This document shows, piece after piece, positions 22,976 through 34,423 of a stretch of DNA of 64,000 nt. Each line of letters opens with the position of its first letter. Position 1 is the stretch's first letter. The DNA comes from Halichoerus grypus (Eukaryota; Chordata; Mammalia; Carnivora; Phocidae): contig NC_135720.1 of NCBI RefSeq assembly GCF_964656455.1, forward strand, positions 106,156,696 to 106,220,695. Direction: 5' to 3'. Below the pieces are notes generated by a model. That model had not been told where the DNA came from, searched no databases, and was given only the letters and a program-made list of their open reading frames with translations. The translations under genes were made by a program, and so were the position numbers.

Positions 22976-23797
22976 CCCCCCCAGATCCCGCATTCGGGGC
23001 GACTCGGGGGGCGCGAACCACGTCGGGCCCGCGAACTCTCGCCCAAAATAGTGCCGCTACGGCCTCTCGTCTCTTCGGCCCGGCCTCGCGGGCCCAGCAA
23101 GAGACTCCTGGTCGGGCCGCGGGTCGTCGGCGCCGCGCGAGGGCTCATCCGGCCCCGGCCGCGCGGTCCTCGGCGGAGCTTGGGAGCCAGGCGGCGAGGC
23201 GACGGGGAAGGGCCAGTGCGCCGGCGGGCGCGCGCCGATCACCGGGCCGGACCGGGCCCCGGCGGGGACGGGCGGCCGGCTCCGAGCTCTCGCCGCGGCT
23301 GCCCGCAGAAGCGGCGGGAAGGAGGAAGCCAGGATGAAAAAGAAACCCGGTCCCCGCCGCCGCCTCTCTCTCCACCCTCTCCCCTCCCCCTCCCGAGACG
23401 CGGGGTCCATTTTGCCGAGAAGAAAGAAAATGCGATTCACACCCAAGAGCTGCCGAGAGAAAAGAAATGAGGGGGGGAAAACCGAGGGGAGGAGATTGGA
23501 AAAGCTTATTTTTCTTCCTCGCCCGCCGTCACTCCTGGCCCTACCCTGCCCCCTGCTCGCGGCCTCGCCGCGCCGTCCTCCCCTCGCCGAGCCCCGCTCC
23601 CTCCTTCCCGGCTCCCGGCGGCTCCGGGGGGCGGAAAACACACTCACACTCGCGCACACAACTAATTTTAAACCGGCTCAATCAATGAGTCATTAAAAGG
23701 CTTCCCTCCCCTCTCCTCCCCACCACCAACCGCCACGCCACCCCCCTTCCCAGGCTCTCCCTCTCCCCGCTCCAGAAATTTGCATCCGCGGAAAAGG

Positions 23798-23820
23798 AAA
23801 AAAAAAAAAAAAAAAAAAAA
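23798..23820. repeat. A23 homopolymer inside CpG island
   Basis: Uninterrupted run of A flanked by GC-rich sequence. There is no SINE body attached, so it is not a retroposon tail. Confidence 0.95.
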
Positions 23821-24265
23821 GGCGCCGGGGCCCCCACCCCGCCGAGGCGCCCCCAGCCCGGCCCCGCCGCCCCCTGCCCGCGCCCCCGCCCGAGACACTG
23901 AACTTGGTCTTCCCGGGGCCCGGGCGGCGCTGGGAAAGGCATAAACACTCGATTCCCCTTTTCTCCGTGTCCATTAAACATCCACCCACCACCACCATCA
24001 CCCACCCACAAACCCACCCCCCCCAAAAAAAACACAGCCTTAGCCAATAGCTCTCTGGGCTGAAACCTAATATCCTGGTTTTGGCAACTCGGTGTTTAAT
24101 TTGCTCCTCTTTCTTTTCTGTCTGTCTGGAGATAGATCTCCAGCCCCCCCTCCCTCGCTTTTCCCCTCCCCGAAGGAAAGAGGCAGAGGAAGGAGGTTGT
24201 GTGTGTTTTTTTTTCTCCTTGAAATTTTTATCACAAAATTATAATACACTCAAAGGGAAACTCAC

Positions 24266-24480
24266 CGTCATGAAAAAGCAGTGCCTTGTCAACGGGGTTT
24301 CTGCGCCATCGCACCAGGGGCGGCGGCGGCGGCGGCGGCGGCGGGCGCGGGGCGCGGGGCGCGGGCGCGGGAGCTCCCGGCCGAGCGGCGCCGGCCACAC
24401 GCGCTCCGCTCTCTCTCTCGCTCACCCCCGCGCCGGGCGGCGGGCGCCCGCTCCCCGCGCCCGCCCGGCCTTCATGCTCT
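24266..24480 (-). other. Candidate alternative first exon a (minus strand)
   Basis: Ends at the donor TGACG|GTGAGT on the minus strand (complement of 24261-24266). The upstream part is GC-rich and contains a (GCC)8 tract in the sense of this exon (24319-24342). The 5' end is uncertain. It is likely untranslated. Confidence 0.4.
24319..24342. repeat. (GGC)8 trinucleotide repeat in CpG island
   Basis: Eight uninterrupted GGC units followed by GC-rich sequence. It lies inside the candidate minus-strand first exon, where it would read GCC in a 5' UTR. Confidence 0.95.
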
Positions 24481-24747
24481 GCGCCCGGGCAAACCGCTCG
24501 CCTGCTCGTCTACCTCCAAACTTCGGTGCTCGCCTAGCAAAAAATGTGGAGATTAGGATTTTTTTAATTAAAAAAAAAAATTTTTTTTTTTCAAAAATCA
24601 AGCTCCCAAGCTGTCAATTCCTGTTTCCTTTGGGATTCTTTTTAACTTCAGAAATGTATTGGTTTATTCAAGAAACAGGTTTATTTGGCTTTTTTTTTTT
24701 TTTTTTTTAAGATCTACAAGATGCGTGCTATTCTCTGCAGGCGCCCG

Positions 24748-24748
<1 letters not shown>

Positions 24749-24832
<84 letters not shown>

Positions 24833-24872
24833 CTCTCTCTCTCTCTCTCTTTTTTTTCTCTCTCTCTCTCCC
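24749..24872. repeat. Compound (CA)n(CT)n microsatellite
   Basis: About 80 bp of CA repeat with a few TA interruptions, then about 40 bp of CT/T-rich repeat, at the edge of the internal CpG island. Confidence 0.97.
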
Positions 24873-24879
24873 CAGTTTT

Positions 24880-26510
24880 AGCTCGACCGGGGATGGGGGC
24901 GCCGGGGGTTAAAAACAAAAAACACAGTATTTGTTTAGAACTCTGATTAGAATCAGTAAATACCTTTTTTGCATATGCTTTTTAAAAAAGTAAAACAACA
25001 CTTTCACTTAGTTATTTGGCAAATAACTGATTCATTCTAACTTTTAAATGTACTAGGCTTTCCTTTGCAACACCCTCTCTTTCCATTCCAGAATGCCGGG
25101 AAACCTTATCTGTGAAATCTGTAAGTCAGCATTAAAAACAAAACAAAACAAAACAAAACAAAACACAACACAACTTTAGCGGCCAAGATGAAGGTGAGGA
25201 GCTGATTAAGTCACTCGAAACATCCAATTCCTATTGCCTTCTCTGCCTTCTCTTTACGTAGATATCCTTTATCACCAGCAATATTCCAAATTTGTGAAAT
25301 TTTCATTATGTGATCCCCATTCTTAAAAAGGGAGCTACCCAATCTTTTAACACTCTTTGGTGCAAGTTTATAATTACCACCCGTTTTTTAATCTCAAATC
25401 TCAATTTGTTGAGACGTCTCCATAAACCATCTAGCCCTCAGAGCGTTTATGTAAATGTTAATTATGATAGTGTGGATTGGGAGGGGGTACTTTGTGTCTA
25501 GGTTAATTGTATTTACTTTTACTGTAAATGTCCAAGAAAATATAGTGGGGGGTCTTGTTATCTTTTAAATAAACACCAAGGGCAGGTAAAAGATGAATTG
25601 TATAAGAATGTGACTCAGATTTTTAAAAAACTACATATGTAAGCTCCAGAAATGTTCAAATACTATTTTAAATTAGTTTGTAATACATACAGCAGTGGGG
25701 GTCCTGCTGATAAACAGAATGTTCAGACCCATGTCCCCCAGATATTTGGTGAGTTTTAAATCAAATTATCCTTAGATTTAAATTATTTAAGTGAAATTGT
25801 TTAGTTTCTATATTCCCTTAGAATTAAAAAACACAATAGTAGTACACCTTGCTTGCTTTTATAAGGATACTGTAACTACACTGTATTGCACAAGATAAAT
25901 ATGTCAAGGTTGGCATACAATGTTGTCATAGTCAAGATAGAAAATCTTTTTAAAAAACAAACCATATCTTGCTCTAGTAACTGCGGCTCTGTCATTTCAC
26001 AATGTATGCTTTGTATTTGGACATACCTTAAAAATATATTCAGTGATTTAGTATCACATAGTATCATCGAGGTGTTTCCTCAGTAAATGTGCTTCACATT
26101 CAGCCAAGGCCTTCCTGGAACAGTAGTCTTTGCATAAATTAGCATATTTCTCTACACTTGACAGTTGGACCAACCAGTTTTCTAATTGGCTTGGGAAATT
26201 TTTAAACACGTTTTAAAGTGCTCTTGGATTGGCTGGAATTTAATTATAATACCCATTTCGAAGAATTACATTTCAAAAGAGTTCATGGATTATTCATTGC
26301 AGTTAGGACCCACCAAGCAAGTTACACAGCTGTGACCCCACAGGTCCAATGAAATATTAATGGATTTCAGAAAGCTAGTCTCCCAAGTTGCCCGAAACCC
26401 CAAAGACACACAAATTTCACTTCAACAGATCACCAAACAAAACTGAATTTATATACTTATGTATAGGGCATTGCAGGATTTTTAAAAGAATGTCCACATA
26501 TAAGAGCACT
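24880..26510. other. SINE-free AT-rich sequence right of the CpG island
   Basis: Includes an (AAAAC)n run at about 25136-25172. Otherwise unique and AT-rich; may include conserved noncoding elements, which cannot be tested here. Confidence 0.5.
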
Positions 26511-26514
26511 GACA

Positions 26515-26705
26515 TTTCCTGAATGCCTATTAACCACCTAGATGTTTTATATACATCATTGGATGAACCCTCCCACAAACCTGTAGAATAAGGTTTAATC
26601 AATCTGATTTTGTAGCTGAGACTCCCAGTGGTTTCAGTAATTTGCCTGAGGTCATCAGTCTAATACGGGCTGGTGAGGGAGCCCAAGTGAGGTTGATGCT
26701 AAAAC
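26515..26705 (-). mobile_element. MIR, antisense
   Basis: Diverged inverted MIR pattern (TTTTGTAGCTGAGACTCCC). Confidence 0.65.
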
Positions 26706-26709
26706 TACC

Positions 26710-27605
26710 CTCTTCAAGGCCTGAAAAGGCTCTTGGGAACAAGCAGTCCTCCCTGTTTTAATATAAACGGAATTCAGTACTGTGGCATAGGCAGACGGGA
26801 CAATTGTCTAATTTGTGACGACCTACTTTGAGAATGCCAGCCGTCAAATCTAATTTTAAATTTTGGGAGGTGTTGCAAAATCCTGGGACAGCAGTGGGGA
26901 GAATCTCAGATTCACCAGACACCACCAAAATTGGCATCACTGACTAATATAGCAAAACAAAAGCTTCTTTATTTTTTCCCATGTGATTAAAAAAAACTTA
27001 ACATTTTTAAATAAGGGATATGCCTTTGTACATAAAATTTAAAATTATGGTTTATGTAAACAGGATTTTGGTATCTGAATGTGAAATCAGGAAACTTTTT
27101 AAGAGGACACTTCTTAAAATGGCTTGATTGTACACAAATAACTTTAATAGTATTGCCTGTAATTTAATTATGTACAATTGAAATGGTCATTCCTGTGATT
27201 CCCATCTACGTGTGTGACTTAGAAAAAAAGAAGGGCAAGTGGACACAGAAAAAAAAAAGAAGTAATTAGATTAAAATTGAAATGTGCTAGCATGTGTTTG
27301 GGCGTCCAAATAAACAGGCCCAGTGTTCACATAACACAAGTTGAAATATATGTTTTTTGTCTTTTCCCTTCATATGTTCCCCTTGGTTGGTGGGCCATTC
27401 TCAGAAGGGGAAGAAAGCAGATGCTGAGATGAAGTGGTGATGTGCATGACCAGATGTGCCCCCATCACAGAAATGCCAAAATATACCAGATGTGTTAGTA
27501 AATGCTCTACACAGTGTGTGTGAAATAAAAATTGAAGAATTGCCAATGTGCATGAAGAAAGTGTCTACCTTTATTTGTACCTCTAGAGGCACTTATATTC
27601 TGGGG
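26710..27605. other. Intronic sequence, nothing recognised
   Basis: No gene or clear repeat. Confidence 0.5.
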
Positions 27606-27609
27606 CTTA

Positions 27610-27790
27610 AGTGCACTAGCTCTGTATTCAGGCTGACCTGGGTTCAAATCCCACCTTTGTCACAACCAGGTGTGTGGCTTCACCCTTCAGAGCCTCAACT
27701 TCCTCATCTATAAAATGGGGTAATGATAATCATGTCTGAGAGTTATTTTAAAGATTCAGGAACTAGTGCATGCAAAATGTGTAGCAAGGT
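27610..27790 (+). mobile_element. MIR, sense
   Basis: GACCTGGGTTCAAATCCCAC ... TCCTCATCTATAAAATGGGG, close to the MIR core. Confidence 0.88.
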
Positions 27791-27929
27791 ACCTGAAATA
27801 GGAGATGTCACGGTGTTTAGCTAATATTACATTGTCTTATTTTAGTTATGCATCAGTAATTTATTTGAGTATGTCCCTTGTAATTTCCCAATGGCAATCT
27901 CATATGATTCAACCTAATTATCTCTCTCT

Positions 27930-28045
27930 TATGTTCCCTCCCAGATAGGGAGCTCCTCAAGGGCTTTCTATTCTCTAAGGGCCTAGCAGAGTACTCTGTA
28001 TAGCGTTAGCTCACAATCAGTACTTGTGGGATAACAGAAAAACAG
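27930..28045 (+). mobile_element. L2 3' end fragment
   Basis: AGATAGGGAGCTCCTCAAGG ... CTCACAATCAGTACTTG pattern. Confidence 0.6.
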
Positions 28046-28209
28046 CCCAGTCCACAAGATGTGAAAGAACACAAGAAATCAATCTATATCTAGAGACCTA
28101 TATATTAAGTGAGTGCAGTTAAGTCTCCTAGAACCATATAAAACCACTGCCTGATGGATCACAGGCAGAAGAGGCTAATGGTTTAGAGTTCTTCCTCCCC
28201 CTCACCCCA

Positions 28210-28211
<2 letters not shown>

Positions 28212-28247
<36 letters not shown>
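28212..28247. repeat. (CT)18 microsatellite
   Basis: Uninterrupted CT dinucleotides. Confidence 0.96.
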
Positions 28248-28249
<2 letters not shown>

Positions 28250-28455
28250 CAGTTAGAGCTCTGTCATTGCCACTTTTTAGCCCTGTGGTCTCTTTGCCAA
28301 CTTTTTAAACTTCTCTCACCTCTGTTTCCTTATCTGTAACATGAAGATAACAATACTTGTATCTCAGGTTGGTGGAGGGAGAGTTAAATGACATTAGGTA
28401 TACAAAATCCTTGCTTTAGAACCGGATATATAGTAAATATTTAATAATAGTTACC
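28250..28455 (+). mobile_element. MIR, sense
   Basis: CTCTGTTTCCTTATCTGTAA ... ATAGTAAATATTTAATAATA pattern. Confidence 0.75.
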
Positions 28456-28459
28456 CTTA

Positions 28460-29755
28460 GTGTTGCGACTGTTAACGCTATCATTAGAAGTAATTGTTTT
28501 CAAAGCAATGGTAAACAAGCAATTTATTGGAGTGATTACAACTGTTTTCAAAACCTTGCCTACATTATTTGATACATGAATATAAACACTTTAAATCATC
28601 TTTGTAGAGACTAAGGCTATTCTAGTCATGACATATTTCAAGCTGGTTATTTTCCTTGACAGATTTTAAAAAGTCTGAACTCCCACAAGCTTCGAGTACA
28701 AGGATAAGGAGTATAACAGAACTATAAAAAAAAAAAAACAAAAAGGCAGTCGGCACTCCCACTGGCCTTGCTGTCTTACACATCCAGCCTGCTTCCCCAC
28801 AGAGTATGAGAGGGGGAGGACACTCATCAGGTTAAGATACCCCATGCCAGCACCACTGGAAGGCACGGCTGGGATGTGTCACTCACCAAGTCCCCAGCCC
28901 CTCTGGTGCTCTGCCAGAACTCCTAACCTGTCCTAAACAGAGCACTCCTTCCCCACCACCATGCCCAGGAGGATGGTGGACTGGAGAGGCAGCAGAACAG
29001 GGGTCTCCGAGGCTTCAGGCTGCTACTCTAAAACGCCCTCAGGTTTTGCCGAGGAAGTCAGCCTCTAAGATAGGATTCCCATGTAAAGGGGGCTTGCTCA
29101 ATAAAGGTCAGCGTCCTTTCTGAAAATGAAACTACTAAGAGGTCAGACATCTGATAAGGAACCACCCCTAAAAGATGACTCGTTGATACAAGCTGAAGAC
29201 AAAGAAATCAATAGGCGCTGAACAGGCACGGAGATATGTCCTCAACGCGGAAGAAAAACACTTAGGGAGTATAGATACTGTAACCTCTGCAAGTATTTTG
29301 ATCACTGAAGAGCCACATTCTTATTTGAGCACAGGAAAGTTAATCAGGCATTTTTAGAGCCCACATGTGACACCCCTCAGACTACACAATTCTCTCTCAC
29401 CTACGTCTTTTAATGACTGCTTCCATTCCCAGGTATTCTGATACTATAAAGCTAACACCCTGAGCAAAGAGGTATCTTGTACCTGAAAAGGTTTATATAT
29501 CCCCTCAGTGTAAATCATACCAGTCAACTAGAAAGGTGGGTGTATGAATCAATCTCTTGTGAATTAGATGAACTGGAGTCAGGTCTAAGACAGGAGATTA
29601 TCCGGAGATGGGTAATCTGAGCAAAGGCCACGTATGCTCTGGAGGTATAGTTTGCATGGGGCATGGTGAAAGCTTGATGAGTTATTCCTGCCCTGTCCTA
29701 GGGCAAAAACCAAAACTCAAGTAATCCTCTCCCTTTCTGGTCTCTGTGTTCACCT
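28460..29755. other. Intronic sequence, nothing recognised
   Basis: An A12 run near 28727-28738. The 28.9-29.7 kb part may be an old unidentified repeat. No gene seen. Confidence 0.45.
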
Positions 29756-29759
29756 AGAT

Positions 29760-30390
29760 ATTTTAGGATTGTCTAGGATTCCTTCTCATTCTCTTACTTC
29801 CCTTAGCCCATGCAACCCACCTTTCAAATCTCCCTCAAATCTAGTCCCTCTTCTCCAACTGCCTTCACCTCACTTCAGGTCCTCATCTCTCTGCTTGGCC
29901 TCCCCATTCAATCTTGTACCTAAATTACTGCAAAAATCACCTTTCGCAAACCCAGCGCTGCTGTGTCACACGTCCGTTAGCGCCTCACTGCCCAGGGAAG
30001 CTTATCAGAAATACAGATTCCCAAAGCCAAACCCGTTCCCAGAGACTTGGAATTTCTAGGGAGAGCTGAGGGGCCAACATTTATATTTTCAAGTGGCCCA
30101 TGAATTACTCCACCTGCCCCCCAGGAGCACCCCGAGCCGCTCCTCTCCCAGTACCCTGCAGTGCAATCAAGGAGGACAGCCTGCCCCTGAATAAACCTGC
30201 CCAATGTGGGCAATAAGCTTTTCCCTCTGCCTGGAATGCCCTTCCTCCTCTGGGGCAAGTCCACCATTCTCCAAAACCCAGCTCAAATGCCACCTCCTCT
30301 GGGGTGCCTTCTTCCATCCCCTACAAGTGGCTTTCAGACATCTTTGCCTGACACTCCCAAGAAATAGATTTCACACTATTTGCAATAAAT
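29760..30390 (+). mobile_element. Old L2 and MER5A-like fragments
   Basis: L2-like CT-rich pieces at about 29760-29990 and 30180-30390 (CAGCTCAAATGCCACCTCCT), with a MER5A-like piece at about 30000-30115 between them. Confidence 0.6.
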
Positions 30391-30459
30391 ATATACCTAA
30401 AACAAAGGTTTCGGAAAACGATATCTAAACTTACTATGGAGGTTGCAACTTGAGATCCA

Positions 30460-31005
30460 CTTGACCCCTGAACAACATGGGTTCGAACTGCGTGGGTCTC
30501 CTATATGCAGATTTTCTTACAACACAGCACTGTAAATGTATTTTCTCTTCCTTATGAACTTCTTAATAACATTTTCTTTCATCTAGTTTACTTTATTGTA
30601 AGAATACAGCATATAGGGGCACCTGGGTGGCTCAGTTGATTAAGCGTCTGCCTTTGGCTCAGGTCATGATCCCAGGGTCCTGCGACTGAGTCCCTCATCG
30701 GGCTCCCTGCTCAGTGGGGAGTCTGCTTCTCCCTTGCCCTCTGCCCCTCCCCTGCTTGTGATCTCTGTCTCTCTAATAAATAAAATCTTAAAAAAAGAAA
30801 AAGAATACAGCATATAATACATATGACATACCAAGTATGTGTTAATTGGCTGTTGATGTTATCAGTAAGGCTTCCAGTCAACAGTAGGCTATTAGTAGCT
30901 AAGTTCTGGGGGGAGTCGAGTTATGCATGGATTTTTGACTAAATAGTGGAGGGTGTGGGGGAGTTGGAGCCCCTAATCCCCATGTTGTTTAAGGGGCAAC
31001 CGTAT
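30460..31005. mobile_element. MER2-like (Tigger-related) DNA transposon, interrupted
   Basis: Ends TTGACCCCTGAACAACATGG and CATGTTGTTTAAGGGGCAAC are inverted versions of each other, as in MER2. The interior matches the remembered element. Split by the SINE at 30616-30800. Confidence 0.85.
30616..30800 (+). mobile_element. CAN-SINE inside MER2-like element
   Basis: Perfect duplication AAGAATACAGCATATA at 30600-30615 and 30801-30816. Confidence 0.96.
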
Positions 31006-31009
31006 TTCA

Positions 31010-31680
31010 GTCTCTTCGATTTCACTTTTAGAAGTGCTATTAAGCCACCTTGTAAATGGATTTCATGATCCACTAATGGAGGTGACCCTCATTTGAAAAA
31101 TACCACTTGAAGGGAATAAATACCTCCCTTCTCTATGCATGCGATAAATCTATCATACTGTTTATCATATTCCACAGTAATTATCTGCTTACAGTCTGTC
31201 TTCACCCCTCCTTTCCCTCCCCCAAATATGCACACACCACAACCAAGTCAACATATCCTTGGGCAGTTACACAGCCATTGACAGATGCAGAAATGAGAAT
31301 ACTGGAGAAGGAATAATTTAATTGCTTTTTTTTTTTTTTTCCTTTTCTGGTTATGGCTCACAGCATAGTCTATCAGCAACTCCCAAGAGGCTGGGCTTAG
31401 GAATCATATTAGCATCAACCCTTAAGTTAAAAGGAAACAGCCATTGTATTTCTATACCACTGAACCAAGGTGTCAATTCTTCTCCCCCTCAAAAATAAAA
31501 ACCACGGAGAGGCAAAAAAAAAAAAAAAAAAAAAAAAAAACCACCAGAAAATATTTTGTCAGGTTGCTAGCCTGCCAAGATAGTGCAAATGTGGGCAAAC
31601 AAATCTCTTTCTTAGATACTTAGCAGCGAATATTCAAAAACCTCAAAACCCTCCTTCCATACCACTTCAGAAAGGAACCC
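31010..31680. other. Intronic sequence with A27 tract
   Basis: A homopolymer of 27 A at 31514-31540 and a T-run near 31326-31340. No gene or clear repeat. Confidence 0.55.
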
Positions 31681-32050
31681 CTCCCTCCCCGGGGCGGGTC
31701 CAGAGGCCTTTCTACGCGTGCCGCCTGAAGCTCCGTTTCTCACTAGGCTGTCCCCATCAACACAAACAAATGAAAAAAGTAGAAAAAAAAAACAAAACCA
31801 CGAAATAAAAAGAAACCAGAGCAGCTAAAATGAACCGCGGCAAAGAACCCGGGTGGCAAGTTCTAGTGCGAAATGTACCTGAGCTGCTTGCACAGGGCGA
31901 GACAGTGGCCCGCAGGGGGAGGGATCCTGTTTCTGCAGCACGTGGCTCCAGCAACAGGAAACCTGTGTGTGACACTCCCCCCTGCACACCGCTTGTGCTC
32001 GTTCGCAGCACCGTCATTCGTGTGATGCTAATTTGCTCCACGTCCTGGTA
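31681..32050. promoter_or_regulatory. CpG-retaining unique block, possible regulatory element or exon
   Basis: GC-richer than its surroundings, with an E-box CACGTG at 31939-31944. A weak exon-like arrangement exists on the minus strand (acceptor AG at 32046-32045, donor CAG|GTACAT ending the exon at 31879). A function cannot be shown. Confidence 0.25.
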
Positions 32051-32540
32051 AACATATTGGGAGAGACTTTATGAAAATGTATTGTGGACTCCGGGAGCTG
32101 GCCCCAGAGCAGGCTGGAAGCGAGGAGGGACAGTCACCAAGCGAAATGCTCTGAGGGCCAGAGCAGGGAGCAGCAATTCTATGCCAGAAGAGAGGGGAAG
32201 AGGAGACACTTTAAAGCTGGGTTTTAAAGGATGCGTAAGAGTTCTCTAAATAATGTGCGGAGAGGAGAGAGCTCCAGGTAGAGGAACTTTATGTGGGGCT
32301 TTGTAGCTCATGGCAGGGAGTCTGGGTGATTCTTCAGGTGGTTGCTTTTCACACTGCAGGCCACAATTCAATAGGTTGTAAAATTCATGAGATTGTGACC
32401 AGCTTTCATAAAAAAATGAAAGCCTAGAATAGAAAATATCTGAATATATCACAGGTAGTAAGGTAAACTTTTTTTGTGAAATTTGTTTTCATTATAAACC
32501 TGTCTATATATGTGTGTGCTGGTTTGTGATATAAAATAAA
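32051..32540. other. Intronic sequence, nothing recognised
   Basis: Part (32130-32280) may be old L2-like DNA. No gene seen. Confidence 0.45.
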
Positions 32541-32543
32541 TAA

Positions 32544-32733
32544 GGGGCGCCTGGGTGGCTCAGTCGTTAAGTGTCTGCCTTTGGCGTGGGTCATGATCCC
32601 GGGGTCCTGGGATGGAGTCCCGCGTTGGGCTCCCTGCTCCACGGGAAGCCTGCTTCTCCCTCTCCCACTCCCCCTGCTTGTGTTCCCTCTCTCGCTGTGT
32701 CTCTCTCTGTCAAATAAATAAAATCTTTAAAAA
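32544..32733 (+). mobile_element. CAN-SINE, young subtype
   Basis: GGGGCGCCTGGGTGGCTCAG head. AAATAAATAA-type flanks. Confidence 0.95.
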
Positions 32734-32750
32734 TAAATAAATAAAATAAA

Positions 32751-32940
32751 TAAGACACAAGGATACAATGTACAGCATAGGAATATAGTTAATAATATGT
32801 AACAACTTTCTCTGCTGACAGATGGTAGCGAGATTTATCCTGGTGATCACTTCGTAATGTATATCAATGTTGAATCATTGTGTTGTACACCTGAAACTAA
32901 TATAATACCATATGTCAACTACACTTCAATTAAAAAATAT
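32751..32940 (+). mobile_element. L1 3' end, sense
   Basis: TTGAATCATTGTGTTGTACA ... ACACTTCAATTAAAAAAT, the carnivore L1 tail. Confidence 0.9.
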
Positions 32941-32984
32941 ATATATTACTGTGGTGGTGATTAAATCTTTAAAATTTTTTGTTA

Positions 32985-33365
32985 TTATTTTTATTGCAAT
33001 ATAGTTGACACACAATGTTACATTAATTTCAGGTGTACAAGTCAGTGATTCAACAACCCTCTATGTTATGCTGTGCTCACCACAAGAGTAGCCACCGTCT
33101 GTCACCACACCATGTTACTACAATACCACTGACTATATTCCCTCTGCTGTTCCTTTCAAACCCTGTGACTAAGTCTTTCCATAACTGGAAGCCGGTATCT
33201 TCCACTCTTCTTCACCCATTTTGCCCATCCCTCCATCCTCCTCCCCTCTGCAACCACTGGTGTGTTCTCTGTATTTATGGCTCTGTTTCTGCTTTTTGTT
33301 TGTTTATTCGTTTGTTTTATTTTTTAGATTCCACACATAAGTGAAATCATATGGTATTTTGTCTA
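32985..33365 (-). mobile_element. L1 3' UTR, antisense
   Basis: Inverted L1 3' UTR (ATTTCAGGTGTACAAGTCAG ... CACACATAAGTGAAATC). With the preceding element it forms a tail-to-tail pair. The 103-codon ORF here is not a gene. Confidence 0.9.
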
Positions 33366-33431
33366 TGCTTAAGTAAAAAAAAATGTATTTGTTCCTGTGG
33401 TGGTGATTAAAATTAAAAAAACAAACAAACA

Positions 33432-33635
33432 GGGGCGCCTGGGTGGCTCAGTCGGTTAAGGGTCTGCCTTTGGCTCAGGTCATGATCTCAGGGTCCTGGG
33501 ATCGAGCCCCGCATCGGGCTCCCTGCTCAGTGGGAAGCCTGCTTCTCCCTCTCCCTCTGCCCCTCCCCCTGCTCCTTCTCTCCCTCGCTCACTCTCTCTC
33601 TCTCAAATAAATAAATAAAATCTTAAAAAACAAAA
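33432..33635 (+). mobile_element. CAN-SINE
   Basis: GGGGCGCCTGGGTGGCTCAG head. AAACAAACA/AAACAAAAACAA flanks. Confidence 0.94.
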
Positions 33636-33794
33636 ACAACCCCCCCAAACACCTGTCTAGGCAAAAAGGGGTGCCACTTGAGGATGGTTTAAATAAAAGA
33701 CTGCTATGAACAGATTGGAATTTTATGAGGATAAGTGTGGTGGTAGTGTGAAAGATGGCTGCAGAGAGGTGAAAGAGAGCTCAGGGGACACATG

Positions 33795-33925
33795 GCAGTG
33801 TGTTTTTGTAAGGCTCCCCCACACTAGACAGGGAGATCCTCAAGGACAGAAACTCAGTCATATTGCTCTGAATTCCTAGCACCTGGCACACAAGTAAGCA
33901 CTAAATAAATGTCTGATTGAGTATG
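33795..33925 (+). mobile_element. L2 3' end fragment
   Basis: CTAGACAGGGAGATCCTCAA ... AGCACTAAATAAATGTCTGA pattern. Confidence 0.75.
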
Positions 33926-34423
33926 GTTAAGTCCTGAGTATGACTAATCTTCAAGATGACTCCCAGGGAGTCTCACCTCTTCGTATTCTCACCTTTGTGT
34001 ACCCCCCTCCCACCTTGTACCAGGGGTGGTCTGTGGCTAATAGAACAGGGCAGAAGTGATTGTTTACCACTTCTGAGGGTAGGTTATAAAGGCTGCAAAT
34101 TCTATCTGAGGTGCTATCTCTGGATCACTCACTCTGGGGAGAGCCAGCTGCCCCGCCGTCCTAAGGACACTTGGTCTGTGGAGAGACCCACGTGGCCAGG
34201 AACTGAGGTCTCTAGCCAACAGTCAGAGAGGCCCCGAGGCTTTCTGCCTATTGTGTAAGCACGTCACCCACCCCTCCCCGCCCCTCAGGTTACTGCAACC
34301 CCAAAGAACAGCTGGATTACAACCTCCTGAGAGACCCTGAGGCAGAAACTCCCAGCTAAACTGTTCCTGGGTTCCTGACCCACATAACTGTGATACAATA
34401 AATGCTTTTGCTTTAAACTGCTA

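Larger units (their letters stand above)
22500..24500. promoter_or_regulatory. Internal CpG island, candidate alternative promoter
   Basis: About 2 kb of very GC-rich, CpG-dense DNA with SP1-like G/C runs. It has two YY1-type motifs in opposite orientation (AAGATGGCG at 22891-22899 and its complement at 22947-22955), an AP-1 site TGAGTCA at 23686-23692 and a CCAAT box at 24044-24048. Three good donor sequences face the minus strand (introns starting at 24265, 22792 and 22556). This suggests one or more alternative first exons of the minus-strand gene, probably BICRAL. Long ORFs in all six frames are a by-product of high GC. Confidence 0.75.

Noticed and set aside
22565..24710. Many overlapping Arg/Pro/Gly-rich ORFs up to 209 codons in the internal CpG island
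   Set aside because: Expected from high GC with few stop codons. Frames on both strands overlap and none resembles a known protein.
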